Part shown: positions 1-7,378 of the stretch, one piece after another
How positions within the stretch are numbered: the stretch's first letter is position 1
Layout: each line of letters starts with the position of its first letter
NCBI GenBank assembly: GCA_002412495.1
Contig: DHVE01000031.1
Coordinates: 139,045 to 153,344 of the forward strand
Direction of reading: 5' to 3'
Source: Betaproteobacteria bacterium UBA5216
Lineage (GTDB): Bacteria; Pseudomonadota; Gammaproteobacteria; Burkholderiales; SG8-41
Length of the DNA stretch: 14,300 nt
Made by a program: the position numbers and the translations under genes
Notes under the pieces: generated by a model
The model's input: the letters and a program-made list of their open reading frames with translations, nothing else
What the model was told of the DNA's origin: nothing
Databases searched by the model: none

Positions 1-2
1 CG

Positions 3-917
3 CTGGATTTGTCGCCCGCGAGCATCCGCAACGTCATGGCGGATCTCGAAGACATGGGCTTCATCGCCAGCCCGCATACTTCCGCCGGCCGCGTGCCCAC
101 CGCGCGCGGCTACCGCTTTTTTGTCGATACGTTGCTCACCATCAAACCGCTCGACACCCTCGAAATCAATCAGCTCGAAGGCCAACTGCACCCGGACAAC
201 ACGCAAAAGCTGGTGGCGTCGGCCTCGCAAATGTTGTCAGAACTTACGCGCTTTGCCGGCGTGGTGGTAACGCCGCGACGTAGCGCGGGCTTTCGACATA
301 TCGAATTTTTGCGGCTCGCTGAAAAACGCATTCTGCTGATCATCGTCACGCCCGAAGGCGATGTGCAGAACCGCATCATTCTCACCGAAAAGGCCTACTC
401 TCCGACCGAGCTTATCGAAGCGGCCAATTTCCTGAATCAGCATTTCGCCGGATTGACCTTCGTCGAAATCCGCAACCGCATTCAGCAAGAGCTGCGTGAA
501 TTGCGCGAACACATGACGCAACTGATGACTGCGGCGCTCGATGCCGGCAGCCGCGTTGAAACCGAGGCGGAAACCGAAGTCGTGATCTCCGGCGAAAACA
601 AACTCCTCAACGTTGACGATTTATCTTCGAACATGGCACGGTTGCGCAATCTGTTTGATTTGTTCGAGCGCAAGACCGGATTGCTGCAGCTGCTGGACAT
701 CTCCAGCCGCGCGCAGGGGGTGCAGTTGTTCATCGGTGGCGAGGCAGGCTTGCAGCCGCTGGACGAATGCAGTGTCGTCACCGCACCCTATGAGGTCGAC
801 GGCAAGGTCGTCGGCACTGTTGGCGTCATCGGCCCCACGCGCATGGCTTACGAGCGCGTGATTCCAATCGTGGATATCACCGCGAAGCTGCTGTCGAGCG
901 CGTTGTCTCAACACTAA
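3..917 (+). CDS. hrcA: Heat-inducible transcription repressor HrcA (5' truncated by window edge)
   Basis: HrcA represses class I heat-shock genes by binding the CIRCE operator, with GroEL known to modulate its activity. The reading frame is open from base 3, and the visible 302+ residues lack roughly the first 40 of a usual ~340-residue HrcA, so the TTG at 9 is an internal Leu codon rather than the start. Visible hallmarks are the end of the winged helix (SPASIRNVMADLEDMGFI, then SPHTSAGRVPTARGYRFFVD) and the C-terminal core with FIGGE and a conserved GxVGVIGPTRMAYERVIP block. It ends with TAA, 11 nt before hemH, so the two are probably co-transcribed. No CIRCE element (TTAGCACTC-N9-GAGTGCTAA) was found in the window, so its own promoter and targets lie outside. 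Confidence 0.96.
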   Translation: MDLSPASIRNVMADLEDMGFIASPHTSAGRVPTARGYRFFVDTLLTIKPLDTLEINQLEGQLHPDNTQKLVASASQMLSELTRFAGVVVTPRRSAGFRHIEFLRLAEKRILLIIVTPEGDVQNRIILTEKAYSPTELIEAANFLNQHFAGLTFVEIRNRIQQELRELREHMTQLMTAALDAGSRVETEAETEVVISGENKLLNVDDLSSNMARLRNLFDLFERKTGLLQLLDISSRAQGVQLFIGGEAGLQPLDECSVVTAPYEVDGKVVGTVGVIGPTRMAYERVIPIVDITAKLLSSALSQH

Positions 918-928
918 GCCCGACACCA

Positions 929-1909
929 TTGACCACCGGCATCCTCCTCATCAATCTCGGCACCCCCGCCGAGCCTACACCCTCCGCGGTACGCAAGTAT
1001 CTGAAGGAATTTCTGTCAGACCCTTACGTGGTCGAAATTCCGCGTGCGTTGTGGTGGGTGATACTCAACTTTTTTATTCTGCCCAAGCGCAGCAAGGAAT
1101 CCGCCAAGCGCTACGCATCGGTCTGGACGCGCGAAGGCTCGCCGCTACGCGCGCACACCGTTGCGCAATCCAAATTTGTCGGCGGCTACCTCGGCGAACG
1201 CGGACACCGCGACATCATCGTGGATTACGCCATGCGTTACGGCGAACCCTCCATAAAGTCACAACTATCTGTTTTTAAAGAAAAAAATATTCGTGAACTT
1301 GTATTGCTGCCGCTCTACCCGCAATACGCGCGCAGCAGCACGGCCACCGCGCTCGGTGCCGCCACGACCGCCATGAAAGCCCTCGACTATCACCCCGACG
1401 TGCACACCGTCGCAGACTTTCATGATCATCCCGGCTACATCGAAGCCCTCGCCAACAGCGTGCGCGATTACCAGATGCGCACTGCCAGCCGCCCCGACAA
1501 ACTGGTGATGAGCTTTCACGGGGTGCCGCAATACACCATAGATCGCGGCGAGCCGTATCAACAGCATTGCCTCACCACCGGCAAGCTGCTTGCCGAAAAG
1601 CTCAAGCTGGGCGAGCACCAATACCAGATTTGCTTTCAGTCGCGCTTCGGCCGCGCCGAGTGGATCAAGCCCTACACCGCTGACGTGCTCACCGAACTCG
1701 GCAAACAAAAAACCGCTCGCGTGGATATGATCTGCCCCGGCTTCGTCGGCGATTGCCTCGAAACCCTCGAAGAAATCGCCATCGAGGGCAAACAGATATT
1801 CAAGGACGCGGGTGGCGGCGAATACAATTACATTCCGTGTCTGAACGAGCGTCATGACTGGTTGCAGGCGCTCACCGATATCGCGCTGCAATCGCTGGAT
1901 AAAAAATGA
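929..1909 (+). CDS. hemH: Ferrochelatase HemH
   Basis: Inserts Fe2+ into protoporphyrin IX to make protoheme, the last step of heme synthesis. The 326-residue length matches bacterial class I ferrochelatases (E. coli 320). The N-terminus TGILLINLGTPAEPTPSAVR and the FLSDPYVVEIPR block are typical. The metal-binding His lies in SFHGVP (about H197) and the catalytic Glu in the CLETLEEI motif (about E278), preceded by CPGFVGD. The start is a TTG: it places the ILLxNLGTP motif at the expected distance and no in-frame ATG or GTG lies in the short gap after hrcA. No good Shine-Dalgarno precedes it, so translation may be coupled to hrcA. Its TGA stop overlaps the next gene's ATG. Confidence 0.97.
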   Translation: MTTGILLINLGTPAEPTPSAVRKYLKEFLSDPYVVEIPRALWWVILNFFILPKRSKESAKRYASVWTREGSPLRAHTVAQSKFVGGYLGERGHRDIIVDYAMRYGEPSIKSQLSVFKEKNIRELVLLPLYPQYARSSTATALGAATTAMKALDYHPDVHTVADFHDHPGYIEALANSVRDYQMRTASRPDKLVMSFHGVPQYTIDRGEPYQQHCLTTGKLLAEKLKLGEHQYQICFQSRFGRAEWIKPYTADVLTELGKQKTARVDMICPGFVGDCLETLEEIAIEGKQIFKDAGGGEYNYIPCLNERHDWLQALTDIALQSLDKK

Positions 1910-2256
1910 TAAAACTGCTCCTGGTCTGGCTCGTCAACGCAGCCGCCCTGTTCGCGTTGCCGTACCTCTTCGACTCGATAAAAATCGAGTCCTTTTACAC
2001 CGCGCTGATCGTCGCGCTGATCCTGAGCATTCTCAATACCATCATCCGCCCTATCTTGTTTGTGCTCACCCTGCCAATTACCGTCATCACGCTGGGGCTG
2101 TTCATCTTTGTTTTGAACGGACTGCTGCTGTGGTTCGTCGCCTCGTTCGTCAAAGGCTTCACCATCGCCGGATTCTGGCCGGCGGTATTCGGCGCGATTG
2201 TTTACAGCTTTATCAGCTGGGCAGCCACGTCGTTTATTCTGGGCGAGAAGAAGTAG
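1906..2256 (+). CDS. Small four-helix membrane protein, YvlD / phage-holin superfamily IV type
   Basis: A 116-residue, strongly hydrophobic protein that resembles the PF04020 family (YvlD-like; 'mycobacterial 4TMS phage holin'). Four predicted membrane segments lie at about residues 3-20, 28-46, 50-75 and 86-110. The family-typical stretch SILNTIIRPILFVLTLPITVI sits between helices 2 and 3. The ATG overlaps the hemH stop (ATGA, 4 nt), so it is translationally coupled to hemH. Despite the family name nothing here suggests a phage: no endolysin or other phage gene is nearby, and the family is widespread on chromosomes with unknown function. It ends with TAG only 16 nt from the end of the convergent Bug operon, with no hairpin terminator seen between. 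Confidence 0.9.
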   Translation: MIKLLLVWLVNAAALFALPYLFDSIKIESFYTALIVALILSILNTIIRPILFVLTLPITVITLGLFIFVLNGLLLWFVASFVKGFTIAGFWPAVFGAIVYSFISWAATSFILGEKK

Positions 2257-2272
2257 CCGCCCCCTCTCTCTG

Positions 2273-3289
2273 CTACTGCGCCTTAACCCCCGCCTCTTTC
2301 AGCAATTTGCTCCAGCGCTCGGTTTCTTTTTTGAGAAACGCACCGAACTCCGCCGGTGACGAGGGCGCGGGCTCCGCCCCTATGCCGAGCATGCGTTCAC
2401 GCACGTCGGGCATGCCCAACACTTTAGCGAATTCTCGGTTAAGCCGGGTGACAATTTCCGTCGGCGTGCCGGGCGGCGCGAGCATGCCGTACCAGCCAAG
2501 GAGTTCGTAGCCCGGCAGCGCTTCTGCGATGGTGGGTATGCCGGGCGCAAGCGGCGTGACCGCGCGCGTGGTGACGCCGAGTACGCGCACTTTCTGTCCA
2601 CCGCTGACCATCGACAGCGTGGGCGCGGCGAAGCAGGTGCTGTGCATCTGACCACCCATCACTTCGGTCAACGCCGCCATGCTGCCCTTGTACGGCACAT
2701 GCACGAGCTTCAAACCCGCCATCGACTGAAACAATTCCATGCACAAATGCCCGCTGGTGCCGGTACCGCTCGAACCGTACATCACAAAACCCGGTTTGGC
2801 CTTGGCGAAAGCGATGAACTCTGCGGTGGTTTTTACCGGCAGCGACGTGCTGGTCGCGATCACGAACGGCGTCCCGCCGATAAATCCGATGGGCGCATAC
2901 CCCTTCGCCAAGTGATAGCGGTCATACACCGTGGTACTGATGAGCTGCGTCATGGTGACGATCCAGATCGTGTAGCCATCGGGCGCCGATCGCGCCACCA
3001 ACTCCGCGGCGATCAGCCCGCTCGCGCCTGAACGATTGTCCACGACGATCTGCTGTCCCAGTACCTCCGATAGCTTGGGCGACAGCACGCGGGCCACAAT
3101 GTCCGAACCGGACCCGACCGCATTGGACGTCACCAGACGAATCGGGCGCGCCGGATAGGCTTGCGTGCCCGCTACCGCCGGTTGCGTGCTCTGCGCGAAA
3201 GCAACCGTGGTGACCGTCGCTGCCATGCTCACCAACAGCGCCAGCGCTGACCACCATGGCCACATCAATTTTTCACGAGCAGTTTTCAT
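2273..3289 (-). CDS. Bug-family (TctC-like) periplasmic solute-binding protein 1
   Basis: Extracytoplasmic receptor of the tripartite tricarboxylate transporter type; these bind small carboxylates or related solutes in the periplasm. It has 338 residues from the chosen ATG, whose ATGA overlaps the stop of the preceding gene; an in-frame start 39 nt upstream lies inside that gene and is less likely. Signal peptide: MKTAREK, hydrophobic core at about 11-30, cleavage near AFAQ. Family blocks: YPARPIRLV, GSGSDIVAR, VVDNRSGASG, APDGYT, HVPYKGS, LGWYGMLAP. The mature chain has only two cysteines, C183 (HLCMELF) and C219 (HSTCFAAP). It is the last gene of the five-receptor array. Ligand unknown; no tctA/tctB nearby. 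Confidence 0.93.
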   Translation of the reverse strand: MKTAREKLMWPWWSALALLVSMAATVTTVAFAQSTQPAVAGTQAYPARPIRLVTSNAVGSGSDIVARVLSPKLSEVLGQQIVVDNRSGASGLIAAELVARSAPDGYTIWIVTMTQLISTTVYDRYHLAKGYAPIGFIGGTPFVIATSTSLPVKTTAEFIAFAKAKPGFVMYGSSGTGTSGHLCMELFQSMAGLKLVHVPYKGSMAALTEVMGGQMHSTCFAAPTLSMVSGGQKVRVLGVTTRAVTPLAPGIPTIAEALPGYELLGWYGMLAPPGTPTEIVTRLNREFAKVLGMPDVRERMLGIGAEPAPSSPAEFGAFLKKETERWSKLLKEAGVKAQ

Positions 3290-4293
3290 TGTGGTTTGAT
3301 CCCCGCCTCTCGCATCACCTTGCTCCACTGCTGCGTTTCGCGGCGCAGAAAATCGCCAAACCCGGCGGGCGTGGAACTCAGCGCTTCCGCACCCACGCCC
3401 AGTAGACGTTCCTGCACTTCCGGCATTTTCAGCACCTGCACAAATGCGCTGTTAAGCTTGGCGATGATGTCCTGCGGCGTGGCGAGCGGCGCGATGATGC
3501 CGTACCAGCCATCCATGTCGTAACCCGGCACCGAGGACGCAACCGTCGGCACGCCGGGCGCGAGTTTGCTGGGTTCACGCGAGGTCACGCCGAGCGCGCG
3601 CGCCTTGCCGCTTTGCAGGGTGGCGTGCAGCGTGGGCACGGCCGAGCAAAGGATATGCACCTGGCCGCTGCCCAGATCGGTGGCGGCAAGGATGCTGCTT
3701 TTGTACGGCACATGCAGCATATCCACGCCCGTCATGCTTTTGAACATTTCCGTGCACAGATGCGGCGTGGAGCCTTGCCCGCCAGAGGCATACAGCACTT
3801 GCCCCGGCCGCGCCTTGGCATACGCAATCAATTCAGGAATGGTTTTTACCGGCAACTGCGGACTCGCGACGATCACAAACGGCGTCGAACCGACGCGCGA
3901 CACCGGCAGAAAATCGCGGTCCATCAAATAGCGCTGATACAGCACGGTGGACATCAATTGCGTCAACGTCACCATGCCGAGGGTGTAGCCGTCGGGCGCC
4001 GCCTTGGCGACGATTTCCGCCGCCAGCAGTCCCGCGACACCCGAACGGTTGTCGACCACGATCTGCTTGCCCAGCGCCTCGGTGAGCTTGCCACTGATGA
4101 TGCGAGCCACGACATCCGAACCGGAACCGGCCGCGGTCGGCGTCAACAAACGGATGGGGCGCACCGGGTAGCCCGGCCCCGTGGCAATCGCGGATTGCGC
4201 TAACACGGCCTGCGAAGACAAGACGGCGGCGGCAATCCCCGCGCCCAATAACAACGCTTTCTCACGAGACGCCATGAAGATCATGCAATACAT
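3286..4293 (-). CDS. Bug-family (TctC-like) periplasmic solute-binding protein 2
   Basis: Periplasmic receptor of 335 residues. The ATG at 4293 is favoured over in-frame ATGs 9 and 18 nt downstream because a GGAAAGG Shine-Dalgarno lies 7 nt before it (4301-4307). Signal peptide: charged start (SREK), hydrophobic stretch to about residue 31, cleavage after AVLAQ. Family blocks: YPVRPIRLL, AGSGSDVVAR, VVDNRSGVAG, APDGYTLG, HVPYKSS, DGWYGIIAP. Two mature cysteines, C180 (HLCTEMF) and C216 (HILCSAVP), match those of receptors 1, 3 and 4; a third Cys (C3) is in the signal region. It overlaps receptor 1 by 4 nt and follows receptor 3 by 16 nt. Somewhat diverged from the receptor 3/4 pair; ligand unknown. 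Confidence 0.93.
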   Translation of the reverse strand: MYCMIFMASREKALLLGAGIAAAVLSSQAVLAQSAIATGPGYPVRPIRLLTPTAAGSGSDVVARIISGKLTEALGKQIVVDNRSGVAGLLAAEIVAKAAPDGYTLGMVTLTQLMSTVLYQRYLMDRDFLPVSRVGSTPFVIVASPQLPVKTIPELIAYAKARPGQVLYASGGQGSTPHLCTEMFKSMTGVDMLHVPYKSSILAATDLGSGQVHILCSAVPTLHATLQSGKARALGVTSREPSKLAPGVPTVASSVPGYDMDGWYGIIAPLATPQDIIAKLNSAFVQVLKMPEVQERLLGVGAEALSSTPAGFGDFLRRETQQWSKVMREAGIKPQ

Positions 4294-4309
4294 ACAGTAA
4301 CCTTTCCGA

Positions 4310-5296
4310 TTACGGTGACGGCGTGATGCCCGCCTCCTTCAACACCTTGCTCCAACGCATGTTTTCGCGCTGCAAAAACGCGCCGAAATCCGCTGGCGAG
4401 GTGTGCGCGGGTTCCGCGCCCACGGCAATCAGGCGCTCCTGCATTTCCGGTATCTTGAGCACCTTCGCCAGCTCCAGATTGAAGCGATCAATAATACCCT
4501 TCGGCGTGGCCAGCGGCGCGAGCACGCCGTACCAACCCACCAGTTCGTAGCCCGGCACACTGTCGCTAATTGGCACCGCCCCCGGCGCGAGTTTCGTCGG
4601 CGTGCGCGTGGTGACGCCCAGCACGCGCACCTTGCCGCCCTGTACGAATGGTGTGATCGATGGCGCGGCGGTGCACGTGCTGTGCATCTGCCCACCCATC
4701 ATGTCGGCCATGGCAACCACGCTGCTCTTGTACGGCACGTGCGTGAGATTGGCGCCGGTCATCGATTTGAACAACTCCATGCACAAATGCGGCGTGGTGC
4801 CTTGCCCGCCAGAGCCATACAGCAGTTGTCCCGGACGCGACTTGCTGTAGGCGATGAACTCGGTTATCGATTTGATCGGCAGCCCGCCGCTCACCGCGAT
4901 CACAAACGGCGTTGAAGCCACCTGCCCCACCGGCGCGAACTCTTTCGACATCAAAAAGCGCTGATACAGCGTGGTGCTGATAAGCTGCGTCATCGTCGCC
5001 ATCCACAGCGTATGGCCGTCCGGCGCGGCGCGCGCCACCAGTTCCGCGCCAATCAAACCCGAAGCGCCCGCGCGATTGTCCACCACGATTTGTTGGCCCA
5101 AGGCCTCGGTCAGCCGCGCCGCGAGCAGGCGCGCGATTACGTCGGAGCCGGAACCAACAACAGTTGCCGTAATCATGCGAATGGGGCGCGAGGGATAGGC
5201 CTGACCAGCGGTTTGCCCCATGGCGCCTGTAGCCACCACGGCTGCCACGGCCGCCAGCACCGCCCCTGTTAGCCGCCATTTCATGCGAACTTGCAT
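4310..5296 (-). CDS. Bug-family (TctC-like) periplasmic solute-binding protein 3
   Basis: Periplasmic receptor of 328 residues. An AAAGG Shine-Dalgarno lies about 5 nt before the ATG at 5296. Signal peptide MQVRMKWRLT plus an Ala/Val-rich core, with cleavage near AMGQ. Family blocks: YPSRPIRMI, GSGSDVIAR, VVDNRAGASG, APDGHTLW, HVPYKSS, VGWYGVLAP. Mature cysteines are only C172 and C208. Residues 52-136 are identical to receptor 4, while the C-terminal half differs at many positions, so these two are the closest paralogues of the array. It sits 25 nt downstream of receptor 4 and 16 nt upstream of receptor 2, so co-transcription is very likely. Ligand unknown. Confidence 0.94.
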   Translation of the reverse strand: MQVRMKWRLTGAVLAAVAAVVATGAMGQTAGQAYPSRPIRMITATVVGSGSDVIARLLAARLTEALGQQIVVDNRAGASGLIGAELVARAAPDGHTLWMATMTQLISTTLYQRFLMSKEFAPVGQVASTPFVIAVSGGLPIKSITEFIAYSKSRPGQLLYGSGGQGTTPHLCMELFKSMTGANLTHVPYKSSVVAMADMMGGQMHSTCTAAPSITPFVQGGKVRVLGVTTRTPTKLAPGAVPISDSVPGYELVGWYGVLAPLATPKGIIDRFNLELAKVLKIPEMQERLIAVGAEPAHTSPADFGAFLQRENMRWSKVLKEAGITPSP

Positions 5297-5321
5297 CGAA
5301 ACCTTTTGTTTGCTTTATCTA

Positions 5322-6287
5322 TTACGGCGCAGGCTTGATACCGGCGTCTTTCAACACCTTGCTCCAGCGCATGTTTTCGCGCTGCAAAAATGCGCCGAAT
5401 TCAGCAGGCGAACTGTGCGCGGCTTCCGCGCCCACGCCAATCAGGCGTTCCTGCAAATCCGGCGTTCTTAGCGCCTTGGCCATCTCCTGATTGATACGCT
5501 CCACGATCGCCGCCGGTGTATTCAGCGGTGCCAGCAGGCCATACCACCCGGTAAGTTCATAGCCCGGCACGGTTTCAATGATCGGCCGCACACCCGGCGC
5601 AAGATTTGTCGGCGTGCGCGTGGTCACCCCCAGCACACGCACCTTGCCGCTTTGGATGAAAGACGATGCTGTCGGCGCCGCCGCGCAGGTGCTGTGCATC
5701 TGCCCGCCCATCATGTCGGTCAAGGCAATCACGCTGCCTTTGTACGGCACGTGGCCCAGGTCGGCGCCGGTCATCGATTTAAACAACTCCATGCACAGAT
5801 GCGGCGTAGTGCCCTGCCCGCCCGAACCATACAACAATTGCCCCGGACGCGACTTGCTGTAAGCCACCAGTTCCGCGATGGTTTTGATCGGCAAGCCCGC
5901 GCTCACCGCAATCACAAACGGCGTGGATGCAACCTGCCCCACCGGCGCGAATTCCTTCGACATCAAAAAGCGCTGATACAGCGTGGTGCTGATGAGCTGC
6001 GTCATGGTCGCCATCCACAGCGTATGGCCGTCGGGTGCGGCGCGCGCCACCAGTTCGGCGCCGATGAGTCCGCTGGCCCCCGCACGATTATCGACCACAA
6101 TCTGCTGGCCCAAGGCCTCGGTCAAGCGAGCCGCGAGCAAGCGCGCGATCACATCCGGGCCGGAGCCGACAGTGGTGGCCGTGATCATGCGAATCGGGCG
6201 CGACGGAAAATTTTGTGCGGCGGCGGGTGTAGCCAGCGCGGCGCACAGCGCCGCGCCCGCGACTTGAATCAGATGACGCAACATCAT
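5322..6287 (-). CDS. Bug-family (TctC-like) periplasmic solute-binding protein 4
   Basis: Periplasmic receptor of 321 residues and close paralogue of receptor 3. The start codon is the first of two consecutive ATGs, preceded by a GAGGG Shine-Dalgarno about 7 nt upstream. Short signal peptide with cleavage near ATPAAAQ. Family blocks: FPSRPIRMI, GSGPDVIAR, VVDNRAGASG, APDGHTLW, HVPYKGS, TGWYGLLAP. Mature cysteines C165 (HLCMELF) and C201 (HSTCAAAP) are again 36 residues apart; C15 lies in the signal peptide. The C-terminal half differs from receptor 3 in clusters, for example FIQSGK against FVQGGK and RPIIETVPG against VPISDSVPG. This suggests a different or tuned ligand range. Confidence 0.94.
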   Translation of the reverse strand: MMLRHLIQVAGAALCAALATPAAAQNFPSRPIRMITATTVGSGPDVIARLLAARLTEALGQQIVVDNRAGASGLIGAELVARAAPDGHTLWMATMTQLISTTLYQRFLMSKEFAPVGQVASTPFVIAVSAGLPIKTIAELVAYSKSRPGQLLYGSGGQGTTPHLCMELFKSMTGADLGHVPYKGSVIALTDMMGGQMHSTCAAAPTASSFIQSGKVRVLGVTTRTPTNLAPGVRPIIETVPGYELTGWYGLLAPLNTPAAIVERINQEMAKALRTPDLQERLIGVGAEAAHSSPAEFGAFLQRENMRWSKVLKDAGIKPAP

Positions 6288-6322
6288 TAAATGCCCTCTA
6301 AGAACAATTCGTTACAAAACAA

Positions 6323-7327
6323 CTATTCGCGCCCGATATTGGCGTCTTTTATCACCCGCGCCCACTTGTTGATTTCATTATCAATCTGTCTGCGCAATCC
6401 ATCAGGAACGCTGCCGTCCGGCTCCACGCCTTCCTTCTGGGCTTGCGCGCGCAACGCGGGTTGCCGCAATGCCGCGACCGACGCCGAGCTCAACATTTTG
6501 ACCACCGCTTCCGGCGTGCGGGCGGGGGCAAGCAAACCAAACAAGCCCACCGATTCGAGTTGCGGCATGCCCAGTTCTGCAGTGGTCGGCACAAAGGGCA
6601 ACACTGACGCGCGTTTTTGCGAAGTAACCGCCAGTATCTTGAGTTTGCCCGCGTTGACCAGCGGCACATACACCGGCACGTTGTCGAAGGCCAGCGTGAT
6701 GCGGCCCGAGACCAATTCCGGCAAAAACGCTGTCGAGCCTTTGTACGCCACGTGCAGCACGTCCACACCGGCGGATTTCTTGAACAGTTTACACGTCAGA
6801 TGCAACAAACCGCCCACGCCCGACGACGCGCACGTTAATTTGCCCGGCTGCGCCTTAGCTTCTTTGACCAGCGCCTGCAACGAATCGCCGGTAAACACGG
6901 GCGTGACAAAAAACCCATTGGGTATCTGCGCCACGGTGGAGATTGGTGCAAAGTCGCGGCGCAGATCGTAAGGCAGCGTGCCCCCGCCAGAGTTACCCAA
7001 ATTACCATAGGTCATCTGAATCGCCAACGACGCGGTGGAACTGAACAGCAGCAGGTAACCATCCGCTGGCGCCTTGGCGACTGCCACGGCGGCGATGTTG
7101 CCGCCGTCCCCGGGGCGATTGTCCACCAGTACTTTTTGGTTCACGCGCGGCGACAGTGCATCGGCGAACTGGCGCGCCAGCCGGTCCCCGGCGGAACCCG
7201 CCGACAGCGAATTCACCAGCCGTATCGGACGCGCGGGATAGACCTCGCCAGCATTTTGCGGCGCCTGCGCGAACGCGCCACCCCCGTACAACGCCAATAC
7301 TGCCGCCATAAAAATCCGCCGCCCCAT
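6323..7327 (-). CDS. Bug-family (TctC-like) periplasmic solute-binding protein 5, divergent subtype
   Basis: Periplasmic receptor of 334 residues from the ATG at 7327. That start is chosen because a GAGGGG Shine-Dalgarno lies 6 nt upstream (7334-7339); a start 36 nt further upstream would put extra residues before the signal peptide. Signal peptide MGRRIFMAAVLALYGGGAFAQ has an RR pair, but the rest does not fit a strong Tat motif. Family blocks: YPARPIRLV, SAGSAGDRLAR, VDNRPGDGG, APADGYLL, HVAYKGS, VGLFGLLAP. It differs from receptors 1-4: it has the AFDNVP block where they have a Cys, and its cysteines (LTCASSG, HLTCKLF) sit elsewhere. It is the first receptor after the monooxygenase, 51 nt downstream of it. 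Confidence 0.92.
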   Translation of the reverse strand: MGRRIFMAAVLALYGGGAFAQAPQNAGEVYPARPIRLVNSLSAGSAGDRLARQFADALSPRVNQKVLVDNRPGDGGNIAAVAVAKAPADGYLLLFSSTASLAIQMTYGNLGNSGGGTLPYDLRRDFAPISTVAQIPNGFFVTPVFTGDSLQALVKEAKAQPGKLTCASSGVGGLLHLTCKLFKKSAGVDVLHVAYKGSTAFLPELVSGRITLAFDNVPVYVPLVNAGKLKILAVTSQKRASVLPFVPTTAELGMPQLESVGLFGLLAPARTPEAVVKMLSSASVAALRQPALRAQAQKEGVEPDGSVPDGLRRQIDNEINKWARVIKDANIGRE

Positions 7328-7333
7328 CACTAT

Positions 7334-7339
7334 CCCCTC
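7334..7339 (-). promoter_or_regulatory. Shine-Dalgarno deciding the receptor 5 start
   Basis: GAGGGG on the minus strand, 6 nt before the ATG at 7327. It supports that ATG over the in-frame upstream ATG at 7363, which has no such motif and lies in AT-rich sequence. Confidence 0.7.
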
Positions 7340-7343
7340 GATA

Positions 7344-7355
7344 AAATAATTATTT
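7344..7355. repeat. AT-only 12-bp palindrome in the monooxygenase-receptor gap
   Basis: AAATAATTATTT is a perfect palindrome inside a ~45-nt AT-rich gap (about 7334-7378) in otherwise GC-rich DNA. Next to it on the minus strand is AATAAGTTATT, another near-perfect dyad. It could be an RNA processing site, a weak internal promoter or a protein-binding site. No function is established. Confidence 0.3.
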
Positions 7356-7378
7356 AAAAACAATAACTTATTAAATAT

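Noticed and set aside
1906..2256. Prophage or lysis cassette because of the holin-like protein
   Set aside because: No other phage gene is present, and this family is a common chromosomal membrane protein; it is coupled to hemH.
5652..6290. A 212-residue plus-strand frame opposite receptor 4
   Set aside because: Arg/His/Gln-rich translation with no domain, as typical of antisense shadows; similar shadows occur opposite receptor 3.
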